NCBI RefSeq assembly: GCF_040712075.1
Contig: NZ_JBFCVL010000011.1
Location: forward strand, 28,861-92,860
Origin: Fodinicurvata sp. EGI_FJ10296
Lineage (GTDB): Bacteria > Pseudomonadota > Alphaproteobacteria > DSM-16000 > Inquilinaceae
DNA length: 64,000 bases
Reading direction: 5' to 3'
Shown here: one piece after another, positions 40,759 through 49,767 of the stretch
How the letters are laid out: each line of letters opens with the position of its first letter
Numbering within the stretch: position 1 is the stretch's first letter
The notes under the pieces: generated by a model
Seen by the model: the letters and a program-made list of their open reading frames with translations, nothing else
What the model was told of the DNA's origin: nothing
Databases searched by the model: none
Made by a program: the position numbers and the translations under genes

Positions 40759-42786
40759 ATGAAAGCCGTGACCGAATTCGAGCATGCCGTGTGCGAATGG
40801 CGGCATGTCGATATACCCATGCCCGACGGTGTGCGGCTGGCCGCGCGCATCTGGACGCCGCAGGGCGCAGAGCATGCGCCGGTCCCGGCGGTGCTGGAAT
40901 ACATTCCCTATCGCAAGAACGACCTGTGCGCACCCGAAGACCGGATGAACGGCCAATATCTGGCCGGTCACGGCTATGCCTATATCCGCCTCGACCTGCG
41001 CGGCGCCGGCGACTCCGAGGGGCTGCTGCTGGACGAATATCTGGCACAGGAACTTCAGGACGGGGTCGACGCCATTGCCTGGATTGCCGCCCAACCCTGG
41101 TGCGACGGCAATGTCGGCATGATCGGCATTTCCTGGGGCGGGTTCAACGGGCTGCAGATTGCCGCGCTCCGGCCGCCGGCGCTGAAGGCCATCATCACCG
41201 TGTGTTCGACGGATGATCGCTATGCCGATGACGTGCACTATATGGGCGGCTGTCTGCTGCTCGATAATCTGTCCTGGGCGTCCCAGATGTTCGCGCGCAA
41301 TTCCCTGCCCCCCGATCCGCATAGCCGCGGCGAGTCGTGGCGCGCGTTATGGCTCGACCGGCTGCGGCACAGCGGGCTGTGGCTGAAGAACTGGCTGGAG
41401 CATCAGACGCGCGACGAATTCTGGCGGCACGGCTCTGTCGCAGAAGACTATACCCGCATCGAGGTTCCGGTCTATGCCGTTAGCGGCTGGGCCGACGGCT
41501 ATTGCCGGTCGGTTTTTCGTTTGATGGAGAATCTGTCGGGCCCACGCAAAGGCCTGATCGGGCCCTGGGCTCACAAATACCCCCATCTCGGCAAGCCCGG
41601 CCCGGCGGTCGGCTTCATGCAGGAAACGCTGCGCTGGTGGGACCAATGGCTGAAAGGCCGCGAGACCGGCATCATGGACGAGCCGATGTTGCGGCTGTTC
41701 ATGCAGGATTCCGCTCCGCCCCAGGGTGGCTATGCCGTCCGCGCCGGGCGCTGGGTGGCTGAACCGTCCTGGCCGTCATCGAGCGTGACGCGCACGGCCT
41801 TCGGCCTCGCGACCGGGGGACGGCTCACGCTTGCCGCGGGAACCGAACCGGCCGGCCCACCGCTTGCCGTGCGGTCGCCGCTCATGGGCGGCAAGGCGGC
41901 CGGGAAGTGGTGTTCCTACGCAGTACCTGGCGACCAGCCGGTGGATCAGCGGATCGACGACGGCGGTGCCCTTGTCTTCGAGACCGACCCGCTGATCGAA
42001 CCGTTCGAGATCGCCGGCGACGCCGCACTCGACCTTTCACTGGCGGTGGATCGGCCGGTTGCTCAGGTCGCGGTGCGGCTGGGCGACGTCGCACCCGATG
42101 GGGCGGTGACGCGCGTCACCTATGGCGTCTTCAACCTGACTCATCGAAACGGTCACGAGACACCGGAGCCGCTGGTTCCCGGACGCACATATCGGGTGCG
42201 CGTGCCGATGAAGCCGGTCGCCCAGCGTTTCGCGCCGGGGCACCGGCTGCGTCTGGCAATATCGACCAACTATTTCCCGCTGATCTGGCCGTCGCCGGAG
42301 CCGGTGACGCTCACCGTATTCCCGCACGACAGCGCTCTGGATTTACCGGTGCGCACAACCTCGCCGGCCGATGCAGAATTGCCGGCGTTCGACCCGCCGG
42401 AAAGCGCACCGCGCCCGGCGATCGAGCAGATCGAGGAGTCCGGCGGCGGGTGGCAGCTGACCCACGATCTGGGCACCGACGCCTGCACTCTGGACGTTCG
42501 CGATGGCTCGGGCCAATATCGCCTCGTAGATGAAGGTATCACCGTTACCAAGACGGCGCGCGAGCGGTACGTGGCAGACCCCGCCGATCCGCAAGGCGTC
42601 AGCGGCCGCGCGGAATGGACGATGGGCCTGGCCCATGACGGCTGGTCGATCACGACGCATACGCAGACGACGCTCACCTCGACGCCGACCGCCTTCCGTG
42701 TGCAAGCAACACTGCGCGCATGGGAGGGCGAGACACTCGTCCACGAGCAGGAATGGGACGAAACGATCGCCCGTGTTCTGGTCTGA
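40759..42786 (+). CDS. CocE/NonD-family serine hydrolase (X-Pro dipeptidyl-peptidase-like)
   Basis: A 675-residue hydrolase of the CocE/NonD group. The N-terminal alpha/beta-hydrolase domain starts IPMPDGVRLAARIWTPQG and carries the nucleophile in MIGISWGGFNGLQIAAL near residue 124. The catalytic Asp is probably in VYAVSGWADGYCRS, and the His is in IGPWAHKYPHLG near residue 270. A C-terminal jelly-roll domain begins near DPLIEPFEIAGDAALDLSLA. Family members cleave esters, amides or dipeptides. The start is set by GGAG six bases before 40759. It follows the ATP-grasp gene by 59 bases and may act on its product or on dipeptides from cyanophycin. Confidence 0.85.
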   Translation: MKAVTEFEHAVCEWRHVDIPMPDGVRLAARIWTPQGAEHAPVPAVLEYIPYRKNDLCAPEDRMNGQYLAGHGYAYIRLDLRGAGDSEGLLLDEYLAQELQDGVDAIAWIAAQPWCDGNVGMIGISWGGFNGLQIAALRPPALKAIITVCSTDDRYADDVHYMGGCLLLDNLSWASQMFARNSLPPDPHSRGESWRALWLDRLRHSGLWLKNWLEHQTRDEFWRHGSVAEDYTRIEVPVYAVSGWADGYCRSVFRLMENLSGPRKGLIGPWAHKYPHLGKPGPAVGFMQETLRWWDQWLKGRETGIMDEPMLRLFMQDSAPPQGGYAVRAGRWVAEPSWPSSSVTRTAFGLATGGRLTLAAGTEPAGPPLAVRSPLMGGKAAGKWCSYAVPGDQPVDQRIDDGGALVFETDPLIEPFEIAGDAALDLSLAVDRPVAQVAVRLGDVAPDGAVTRVTYGVFNLTHRNGHETPEPLVPGRTYRVRVPMKPVAQRFAPGHRLRLAISTNYFPLIWPSPEPVTLTVFPHDSALDLPVRTTSPADAELPAFDPPESAPRPAIEQIEESGGGWQLTHDLGTDACTLDVRDGSGQYRLVDEGITVTKTARERYVADPADPQGVSGRAEWTMGLAHDGWSITTHTQTTLTSTPTAFRVQATLRAWEGETLVHEQEWDETIARVLV

Positions 42787-42836
42787 GGTCTTGTCCGACG
42801 TCCGGCACGTGATCACCGGCAGAGGAGACTTCCGTG

Positions 42837-43430
42837 ATGGGATCCGGGATACGACAGAGCCTCGTCATCGGCTGGGCGGCGATCCATGCCATCCTCGGTC
42901 CAGCCTCAGCCGCGTTTGCCGACGATCCGCGGACATCGATCACGATTAACCAGGGCTTTGGTACACTGTCGGGCATTCATGAAGTTTCGTCCCTCCAATG
43001 GAACTTCACTGACGCGTATTTTACCGGCGTAATGGTGTCGCATCGTCTCTTCGATACAGGCATCGGCCTGTCGTTCGATCTCGAAGGCCATATCAACCGT
43101 CACTACGGTAGCGGCGAATATTGGGAAGGTGTCGCGGCGGTGGGTGCGCGGTGGGACCGTTTTCCCTGGTCGGACCGGCTTTATACCGGTCTGGCCGTTA
43201 CGACGGGGACATCCTATAATACAGGCCGTTCCGGTGTCGAAGAGACGCGGCAAACCAGGACAAGCCGGGCGCTGCAATATTTGGGGATCGAAATCGAGGC
43301 CGCCCCATCGGCCGAGTCACCCTGGTCGGTGACGACCCGATTGCATCACCGCTCCGGCGTCTTCGGGCTCTACGATAGCGTTATCGGCGGCTCCAACTAT
43401 TTCAGCATCGGCGTGCGGCGTCGCTTCTAG
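42837..43430 (+). CDS. Outer-membrane beta-barrel protein, PagL-like
   Basis: About 197 residues with a signal peptide (IRQSLVIGWAAIHAILGP, cleavage near FAD). The mature part alternates polar and hydrophobic residues like a small beta-barrel and ends in Phe (YFSIGVRRRF), a typical outer-membrane closing strand. LHHRSGVFGLYD resembles the active-site region of lipid A deacylase-type proteins, but I cannot align the full catalytic triad, so the enzymatic role is uncertain. AGAGGAG upstream supports a start at 42834 (GTG) or 42837 (ATG). Its last 114 bases overlap the convergent efflux gene. Confidence 0.55.
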   Translation: MGSGIRQSLVIGWAAIHAILGPASAAFADDPRTSITINQGFGTLSGIHEVSSLQWNFTDAYFTGVMVSHRLFDTGIGLSFDLEGHINRHYGSGEYWEGVAAVGARWDRFPWSDRLYTGLAVTTGTSYNTGRSGVEETRQTRTSRALQYLGIEIEAAPSAESPWSVTTRLHHRSGVFGLYDSVIGGSNYFSIGVRRRF

Positions 43431-44912
43431 CCATCCGACCCCGCCGCCGATTGCCTTGTGAAGCCTGACGACGGCACGCGCCGCATCGGCCCGGGCCTGG
43501 GCACGTTCGCGCGCGATTTCCACGCGCTCCCGTTGCGCGTCGAGAACCTCAAGGAAATCGGCCATGCCCCCCTGGAATCGGGCGGTCGCCCGGTTCGTCG
43601 CACGCGCGGTGGTATCAAGCGTCCGTTCGAGAATATCCAGACGGTCGCTCGCCTCCCGGTGCTCGACCAGCGCCGTCTCGACCTCCTCCAGCGCCAGAAG
43701 CAGCGTGCGGCGATAGGTAAAGAGCGCCTGATGCGCCTGTTCCTCGGCAGCATCGACGGCCGCCCGGCGACGCCCGCCATCGAACAGCGGCACCGACAGC
43801 ACGGCACTGAGACTGCTGACCACGGTCTGCACGATCGAGCCGGTCCCCAGTCCGGTGGCCGATATCGAGATGGACCCCGGTATCGAAAGTCGCGGGTACA
43901 GATCGGCGACGGCGACATCGAGTCCGGCCGCCGCCTGTTCGATATCCTGCTCGGCGGCGCGCAGGTCCGGACGCTGGCGCAGCAGATCCGCCGGTACGCC
44001 CGGATCTGGCGCAGCCGACGCGGCGGGTATCGGTTGAGGATTGGCAAGCGTGGGGTTCATTGTCCCCGGCGGCCGGCCGGAAAGCACGGCCAACCGGTTG
44101 ATGGCCCGGTCGATTTCGGCCCGTATCGACGGTCGTCCGGCCTGCAGTCGCAACAGGGCGGCTTCGGCCCGGTCGGCGTCCAGGGGCGAGGCCACCCCCA
44201 CGACCATCTGTTCATGGACGAGATCGCGGGTGTGGCGCTGAAGATCGATCGATTCGTCGACCACGGCAAGAGTGGCCTGGGCGCTGCGCAGGTCGATATA
44301 AGCGGTCGCGACCTCGGCCGTCAGGCTGACCAGAACACCCGCCAGGCGCGCTTGGGCCGCCTGTGCGCCGGCATCGGCCGCCTCGGCCGAACGGCGCGCG
44401 CGACCGAACAGATCGATCTCCCACGCGGCGTCGAAACCGGCGTCGAACAGCCCCGTGTTGTCCGCCGGTGCCGTCGGGTCCAGGCCGATATTCGACCGCC
44501 CCTCGCCCGTGGCGCCGAAATCGAAGGTCGGGAACAGACCCGCCCGGTCCTGCCGCGCCAGCGCACGCGCCTCGCGCAGCCTGCTTCGAGCGACCATGAC
44601 GTCAGGATTGTCCGGCAACGCACCGGTGACCAGTCGGTTCAGGATCGGATCGTCAAAGACGGTCCACCAAAGCGAGCCGGAATCAGGCGCATAATCCACA
44701 TCGGCAGTCGCCAGCCGGTCGTCCGCCACCGGCGTCGCGGCGTAGTCGGCCGGAACGCCCCGGTCCGGGGCCGGCAGGTCGGCCGACCCACCAGTGCCGC
44801 CGGCACAGCCCGCCAGCAGGCCTGCGGCCAACGCCACCCCCGGCAACGCCGGAACGATGCCATACGCCGGCAACCCGAACCGGCCCCGAACCCGGCAATC
44901 ATTCAGCATCAC
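43317..44912 (-). CDS. RND efflux outer-membrane lipoprotein (NodT/OprM family)
   Basis: A 531-residue outer-membrane factor. A lipoprotein signal ends in LAAGLLAGCAGGTGG, with the lipidated Cys near residue 36. The TolC-type repeats are clear: LWWTVFDDPILNRLVTGALP opens the family, DAAWEIDLFGRARRSAEAAD follows, then VPADLLRQRPDLRAAEQDIE and VPLFDGGRRRAAVDAAEEQA. It would form the exit duct for an inner-membrane RND or ABC pump. None is encoded nearby, so the partner lies elsewhere. The C-terminal tail of about 38 residues overlaps the convergent barrel gene. Confidence 0.88.
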   Translation of the reverse strand: MMLNDCRVRGRFGLPAYGIVPALPGVALAAGLLAGCAGGTGGSADLPAPDRGVPADYAATPVADDRLATADVDYAPDSGSLWWTVFDDPILNRLVTGALPDNPDVMVARSRLREARALARQDRAGLFPTFDFGATGEGRSNIGLDPTAPADNTGLFDAGFDAAWEIDLFGRARRSAEAADAGAQAAQARLAGVLVSLTAEVATAYIDLRSAQATLAVVDESIDLQRHTRDLVHEQMVVGVASPLDADRAEAALLRLQAGRPSIRAEIDRAINRLAVLSGRPPGTMNPTLANPQPIPAASAAPDPGVPADLLRQRPDLRAAEQDIEQAAAGLDVAVADLYPRLSIPGSISISATGLGTGSIVQTVVSSLSAVLSVPLFDGGRRRAAVDAAEEQAHQALFTYRRTLLLALEEVETALVEHREASDRLDILERTLDTTARATNRATARFQGGMADFLEVLDAQRERVEIARERAQARADAARAVVRLHKAIGGGVGWLEATPHADAEIVGAADNAIVEPEDAGAVMQSGRHRPG

Positions 44913-44994
44913 ACGCCTCGCCGCACAATCTCTTCAGACCGGGCCTTGATAGCCGACGATCGTAAAGATTGAGCGAACGCAGCAGCGACCGGAA

Positions 44995-46431
44995 TCAGGG
45001 AACCCAGCGGTCAACGGGCTGCGGCGCGACCGCCTCGAACCGATGACGCAATGCCCGGGTCGCCGCCGTGAACGGCTCACGCGGGACGAAGGCGCCATCG
45101 CCCGGTTTGGCCTGCACTTGCCCGTCCTTATAGGCAACCCGCCCGCGCGACAACGTGACGGCGGGCAGGCCTTTGACGGCGATGCCCTCGAAAACATTGT
45201 AGTCGATGGCCGATTTCTGCGTCGCCGCGGAGATTGTTTTCGTCGCCTCGGGGTCCCAGATGACGATATCGGCATCAGCGCCGGGCATGATCGCGCCCTT
45301 ACGGGGATACATGTTCAGAATCTTCGCAATGTTCGTCGATGTTACGGCGACGAACTCATTCATCGTCAGGCGTCCCGTTCCGACGCCGTGGGTCCAGAGC
45401 ACCGGCATGCGATCCTCCAACCCTCCGGTACCGTTGGGGATTTTGGTGAAATCGTCTTTGCCCATCCGCTTCTGCTCGGTGGAAAAAGCGCAGTGATCCG
45501 TGGCCACGACCTGCAGAGATCCGGACACCAGACCGTTCCACAGGCTTTCCTGATGCTTCTTGTTGCGGAATGGCGGCGACATCACCCGCTGGGCGGCGTG
45601 GTCCCAGTCCTTGTTCTGATACTCGCTGTCGTCCAGAACCAGATGCTGAATCAGCGGCTCACCGAAGACGCGCTGGCCGTTGGCGCGCGCCCGGGCGATG
45701 GCCTCATGGGCCGGAATGGATGACGTATGCACGATATAGAGCGGCGTCCCCGCCATGCCTGCCACCATGATCGCGCGATTGGTCGCCTCACCCTCGACTT
45801 CGGGCGGGCGGGAATAGGCGTGCCCTTCGGGACCGGTGACGCCCTCGGCCATGTATTTTTGTTGCAGGCGCAGGACGACATCGCCGTTCTCGGCGTGAAC
45901 CAGCGCCAGCGCGCCAAGGTCACCGACCCGGCAGAAAGACTGGTACAACTCGTCATCGTCGACCATCAGGGCGCCCTTATACGCCATGAAATGCTTGAAG
46001 GTTGTGACGCCGCGCTTGACCACGGCCTCCATTTCGTCGCGGACGCTGTCGCCCCAGTAGGTGATCGCCATGTGGAACGAGAAATCGGTCCGCGCCATTT
46101 CCGCTTTCCGGTGCCAATCATCGAGCGCGGCGATCAGTGACTGCCCATTCGACGGCAGGACGAAGTCGACGATGGTCGTCGTTCCGCCCGCAAGGGCCGC
46201 ACCGGTGCCGGACTCGAAATTGTCGGTCGCGGTCGTGCCCATGAATGGCATTTCCATATGCGTGTGCGGATCGATGCCGCCCGGCATCACATAGGCACCA
46301 GCGGCATCGATAACCTCGTCGCCGGAAAGATCGGGACCGACGGCGGCGATGGTTTCGCCTTCCACAAGGACATCGGCACGATACGTCCGATCCGCGGTGA
46401 CGATGGTGCCACCCTTGATCACGACGGACAT
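44995..46431 (-). CDS. hydA: Dihydropyrimidinase (hydantoinase)
   Basis: A 478-residue amidohydrolase that opens dihydrouracil or dihydrothymine to N-carbamoyl-beta-amino acids. The zinc motif GGIDPHTHMEMPFMGTTATD is present, the carboxylated Lys is in VTTFKHFMAYKGALMVDDDE, and later His residues are in LVHAENGD and YIVHTSSIPAHEA. VVATDHCAFSTEQKRMGKDD is also typical. Length and motifs fit dihydropyrimidinase better than allantoinase. It is the last gene of the pyrimidine operon, after the ABC transporter. Confidence 0.92.
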   Translation of the reverse strand: MSVVIKGGTIVTADRTYRADVLVEGETIAAVGPDLSGDEVIDAAGAYVMPGGIDPHTHMEMPFMGTTATDNFESGTGAALAGGTTTIVDFVLPSNGQSLIAALDDWHRKAEMARTDFSFHMAITYWGDSVRDEMEAVVKRGVTTFKHFMAYKGALMVDDDELYQSFCRVGDLGALALVHAENGDVVLRLQQKYMAEGVTGPEGHAYSRPPEVEGEATNRAIMVAGMAGTPLYIVHTSSIPAHEAIARARANGQRVFGEPLIQHLVLDDSEYQNKDWDHAAQRVMSPPFRNKKHQESLWNGLVSGSLQVVATDHCAFSTEQKRMGKDDFTKIPNGTGGLEDRMPVLWTHGVGTGRLTMNEFVAVTSTNIAKILNMYPRKGAIMPGADADIVIWDPEATKTISAATQKSAIDYNVFEGIAVKGLPAVTLSRGRVAYKDGQVQAKPGDGAFVPREPFTAATRALRHRFEAVAPQPVDRWVP

Positions 46432-46533
46432 GGCGGAACCCCTTCTTGTCTCTAAATTGATACTACAGCAGCGTGGGCCGCCGGGCCGGTCGCGTTATCC
46501 GCGCCGCCCCGGCAAGGCTGATTTGCAGACGGG

Positions 46534-47544
46534 TCAGTCGTCGGCCATTTGATCGTAGGCGGCGTGCGACCAGGCCGCTTCGCCCGGATCCTCGGTGATG
46601 ACCGGGGCGCTGTCGCCGGAAAGCAGAACTTCCACGGTCTGATCGAACGCTTCGGGATCAAGGTAGCCCGGTGTTTCCGAGGTAATCAGGCCGACGACAT
46701 TCTCGATCTGGCGGCGCTGGACGTCGAAGGTCGCGGCGCCGGAAGGATCGCGGTCGACAATGGTCTGTGCCGCCTCGTCCAGATTTTCCGCGGCGTACTC
46801 CCAGCCCCTCAGCGATGCGGCGATGAACCGGCTGAGCTTGTCGACGAATTCTTCGTCCTCGAGATTCTCGGCAAGAACATAAATCCCGTCTTCGAGCGTT
46901 GCGACGCCTTGATCCTCGTAGAAGAAGGTAACGAGATCCTCTTCGGGAATACCGGCGTCGATAATTTGCCAGTATTCGTTATAGATCATGGTCGAAATAC
47001 ACGATGCCTGGCCCTGAAGCAGCGGGTCGACATTGAATCCCTGACGCAAGACCGTAACCTCGGCGTCCGGCCCCTCGAAGCTGAAGCCCAGCCGCGCCAT
47101 CCAGGACAGGAACGGATACTCGTTGCCGGCGAACCACACGCCCAGGGTATGGCCGGGGAAATCTTCCGGCGACGAGATCCCGCTATCTGCCATGCAGGTC
47201 AGCATCATGCCCGACCGGTCGAAAATCTGAGCCACATTGACCAGATCGACACCCCGTTCGCGCGCTGCCAGCGCCGCCGGCATCCATTCCACGATCGCAT
47301 CGGCGCCGCCAGCGGCAATCACCTGCGGCGGCGCGATATCGGGACCGCCGGGCTGGATCGTGACGTTGAGACCCGCTTCCTCGTAGAACCCCTGCTCGTC
47401 GGCAACGAAATATCCCGCGAACTGTCCCTGGGTGACCCATTTGAGCTGCAAGGTGAAATCGTCCTGCGCCTGCGCGCCAAACGAGACGCCCGACACCAGT
47501 GCGCAGGCCGCTGCGGCCGTCAATGCGTTTTTCATCATGTTCAT
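46534..47544 (-). CDS. ABC transporter substrate-binding protein (NMT1/THI5-like)
   Basis: A 336-residue periplasmic binding protein with a signal peptide (MMKNALTAAAACALVSGVSF, cleavage after AQAQ). LKWVTQGQFAGYFVADEQGF and EEAGLNVTIQPGGPDIAP match the NMT1/SsuA family, which binds pyrimidine precursors, nitrate or sulfonates. Position within a pyrimidine catabolism operon suggests uracil, thymine or a nucleobase derivative as the ligand; this is inferred from context. It serves the two permeases and ATPase encoded upstream in the operon. Confidence 0.85.
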   Translation of the reverse strand: MNMMKNALTAAAACALVSGVSFGAQAQDDFTLQLKWVTQGQFAGYFVADEQGFYEEAGLNVTIQPGGPDIAPPQVIAAGGADAIVEWMPAALAARERGVDLVNVAQIFDRSGMMLTCMADSGISSPEDFPGHTLGVWFAGNEYPFLSWMARLGFSFEGPDAEVTVLRQGFNVDPLLQGQASCISTMIYNEYWQIIDAGIPEEDLVTFFYEDQGVATLEDGIYVLAENLEDEEFVDKLSRFIAASLRGWEYAAENLDEAAQTIVDRDPSGAATFDVQRRQIENVVGLITSETPGYLDPEAFDQTVEVLLSGDSAPVITEDPGEAAWSHAAYDQMADD

Positions 47545-47617
47545 CCTTACCCTGTTCCCTATCGTTGCGATTATTTACCCATGCCGCACCAAGCGCCTGC
47601 GACACGGCGCCGGCGGG

Positions 47618-48805
47618 TCACCCGGATCGCTGGGACGGATGCCAGAAGGTGACCGATCGTTCCAGCAGGGCCAGCAGACCGTAGCTGACCGATCCGGCCA
47701 CCGCCGCCACGGCGATGGTCGCCCAGACGATATCGATGTTCAGACGGGCGACCTCGGTGGAGATCCTGAAGCCCATGCCATAGATCGGTGTGCCAAAGAA
47801 TTCCGCGACGATCGCGCCGATCAACGCCAGGGTCGAATTGAGTTTCAACGCGTTGAACATGTATGGCAGCGCGCCGGGCAGCCGCAACTTGGACAATGTC
47901 TGCGGATAGCTGGCCGCATAGGACCTCATCAGATCGCGCTCCATCGCGCCGACCGACTGCAGCCCGGCCAGTGTGTTGACCATCATCGGAAAGAACGTCA
48001 TCACGATGATGACCGCCGCCTTGGATTCCCAGTCGAAGCCGAACCACATCACCATGATCGGTGCGATGCCGACGATCGGCATGGCCGAAACCATCGACCC
48101 GATCGGCAGCAGGCCACGCTGCAGAAATGGCGACCGATCGATGGCGACGGCCACCAGAAATCCGGCCCCGCAGCCCATCAGGTACCCCGGTATGACCGAG
48201 CGAATGAATGTCTGGTAGAAATCGACCCAGAGCGTCGGACCATTGGCGGACATCGCGTCCAGCACCGCCGTCGGCGCCGGCAGCAGGATGCGCGGGATCT
48301 GGTACCCAAGCGCCAGCATCTCCCATAGAAACAGCAGGATGCCGCCAAACACCAGCGGCACGGCAATATCGGTGATCCGTCCCGGATGCCGCGCCAGCGC
48401 CGACATGCCGGCCCAGACCAGGACGGTCAGGGCAGCCAAGCCGGCAAGCGCCCACATTCCGGCACCGGAGAAGGCATAGCCGTCCCAAAGGCGCCCGACC
48501 ACGGCAATGCCGATGATCACGGCGGCGGACGTCAACAACACACCTCGAATGCCGCGATGCCCCACCGGCGCGACACCGGCCACGAATGCACCCGCACCGA
48601 TCAGGAACAGGGCCCAGCCCGACCCGCCGATCATCGCTGTGGCAACAGCATCGCCATCGTCGGTGCCGGTTGTGGCCGCGGGCGCGATCAGGAATGCCAC
48701 CGCCATGATCACCATCATCGAGCAAAGGAACCAGTCGCCGCCCGACAGCGATCTCACGCCCGGGATTCGGGCAGGGAATGCGGCAGAGGTTTCGGCGCCC
48801 GTCAT
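47618..48805 (-). CDS. ABC transporter permease with extended N-terminus
   Basis: A 395-residue permease. The C-terminal half is a standard binding-protein-dependent permease domain of the SsuC type: FIRSVIPGYLMGCGAGFLVA, the EAA-like loop SVGAMERDLMRSYAASYPQT and the coupling segment KLRLPGALPYMFNALKLNST. The first 150 residues add about four further hydrophobic segments (MMVIMAVAFLIAP, WALFLIGAGAFVAG and others), which most relatives lack. The start at 48805 follows GGAGGA and overlaps the previous permease stop (ATGA). Confidence 0.85.
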   Translation of the reverse strand: MTGAETSAAFPARIPGVRSLSGGDWFLCSMMVIMAVAFLIAPAATTGTDDGDAVATAMIGGSGWALFLIGAGAFVAGVAPVGHRGIRGVLLTSAAVIIGIAVVGRLWDGYAFSGAGMWALAGLAALTVLVWAGMSALARHPGRITDIAVPLVFGGILLFLWEMLALGYQIPRILLPAPTAVLDAMSANGPTLWVDFYQTFIRSVIPGYLMGCGAGFLVAVAIDRSPFLQRGLLPIGSMVSAMPIVGIAPIMVMWFGFDWESKAAVIIVMTFFPMMVNTLAGLQSVGAMERDLMRSYAASYPQTLSKLRLPGALPYMFNALKLNSTLALIGAIVAEFFGTPIYGMGFRISTEVARLNIDIVWATIAVAAVAGSVSYGLLALLERSVTFWHPSQRSG

Positions 48806-49743
48806 AACCGTCCTCCACGGCTTGCCGCCGTCAGCCGCTCGGCCAGCCCGATCGCCAGGATGCAAAGCATCGCCAACAGGCCGGCTGTGATCAGGGCGCC
48901 CCAGATCTGGGTCATCTGTCCGTAATAGGAGCCGATCAGCAGCCTCGCGCCGATGCCGGCCTGCGCGCCTGTCGGCAACTCGCCGACGATGGCGCCAACC
49001 AGCGACAGCGCGATGGCGACCTTGAGACTGGGAAACAGGAAACCCAGAGAGGATGGCCAGCGCAGCTTGCCCAGAATCTGCGGGCGGCTGGCGTTATACG
49101 TCCGCATGAGATCCATCTGAAGTGGATCGGGGGCGCGAAGGCCCTTGACCATGCCGATCGTCACCGGAAAAAAGCTGAGATAGGCCGAGATGACGGCCTT
49201 GGGATAAATCCCGGTGAACCCGACATTGCCGAGCACAACGACGATCATCGGCGCGATCGCCAGGATCGGCACGGTCTGCGAGGCGATGACCCAGGGCATC
49301 AGCGACCTGTCCAGCGTGCGGACATGCACGATGCCGATCGCGATGATAATGCCCAAGCCGGTTCCCAGGACGAAACCGACGATCGTCGAGGCCATCGTTA
49401 CGCCGGAGTGATAAACCAGCGAGCGCACGCCGGTCGGTGGCTCGAAGAAAATCGCCTCGATCATATAGGCGCCGACCTGGAATGGCGTCGGCAGCACCGG
49501 GCGGTCCATGGACCAGGTTGCGGCGATGAGGTCGGTCAGCCCATAGCCCGGCATGGTCCGTTCCAGCATCGGCACGGTCCGGGCCATGTTCATCCAGGTC
49601 GCCGCAACGATCCAGATCACGAACATGCAGAACAGCACGGTAACGACGGGCAGAACACGGCCTTCGTAAAGGCGCGTCCAAAGCGTGCGCCGGTGTATGC
49701 CACCCGGCGCGCCGGGCACGGTGGTCATCGATGCCGCCGTCAT
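48802..49743 (-). CDS. ABC transporter permease
   Basis: A 313-residue inner-membrane permease of the SsuC/TauC type. One N-terminal helix (VVTVLFCMFVIWIVAATW) is followed by the permease domain: HSGVTMASTIVGFVLGTGLG, the coupling loop KGLRAPDPLQMDLMRTYNAS, and LPTGAQAGIGARLLIGSYYG near the end. It pairs with the longer permease to form the channel of the pyrimidine-linked importer, and is coupled to it by ATGA. Confidence 0.85.
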   Translation of the reverse strand: MTAASMTTVPGAPGGIHRRTLWTRLYEGRVLPVVTVLFCMFVIWIVAATWMNMARTVPMLERTMPGYGLTDLIAATWSMDRPVLPTPFQVGAYMIEAIFFEPPTGVRSLVYHSGVTMASTIVGFVLGTGLGIIIAIGIVHVRTLDRSLMPWVIASQTVPILAIAPMIVVVLGNVGFTGIYPKAVISAYLSFFPVTIGMVKGLRAPDPLQMDLMRTYNASRPQILGKLRWPSSLGFLFPSLKVAIALSLVGAIVGELPTGAQAGIGARLLIGSYYGQMTQIWGALITAGLLAMLCILAIGLAERLTAASRGGRL

Positions 49744-49767
49744 GACGGCCTCCCCCGCAGTAACGCG

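Noticed and set aside
42837..43430. Calling the beta-barrel protein pagL
   Set aside because: The barrel and a His-Ser region are visible, but I could not place the full catalytic triad.
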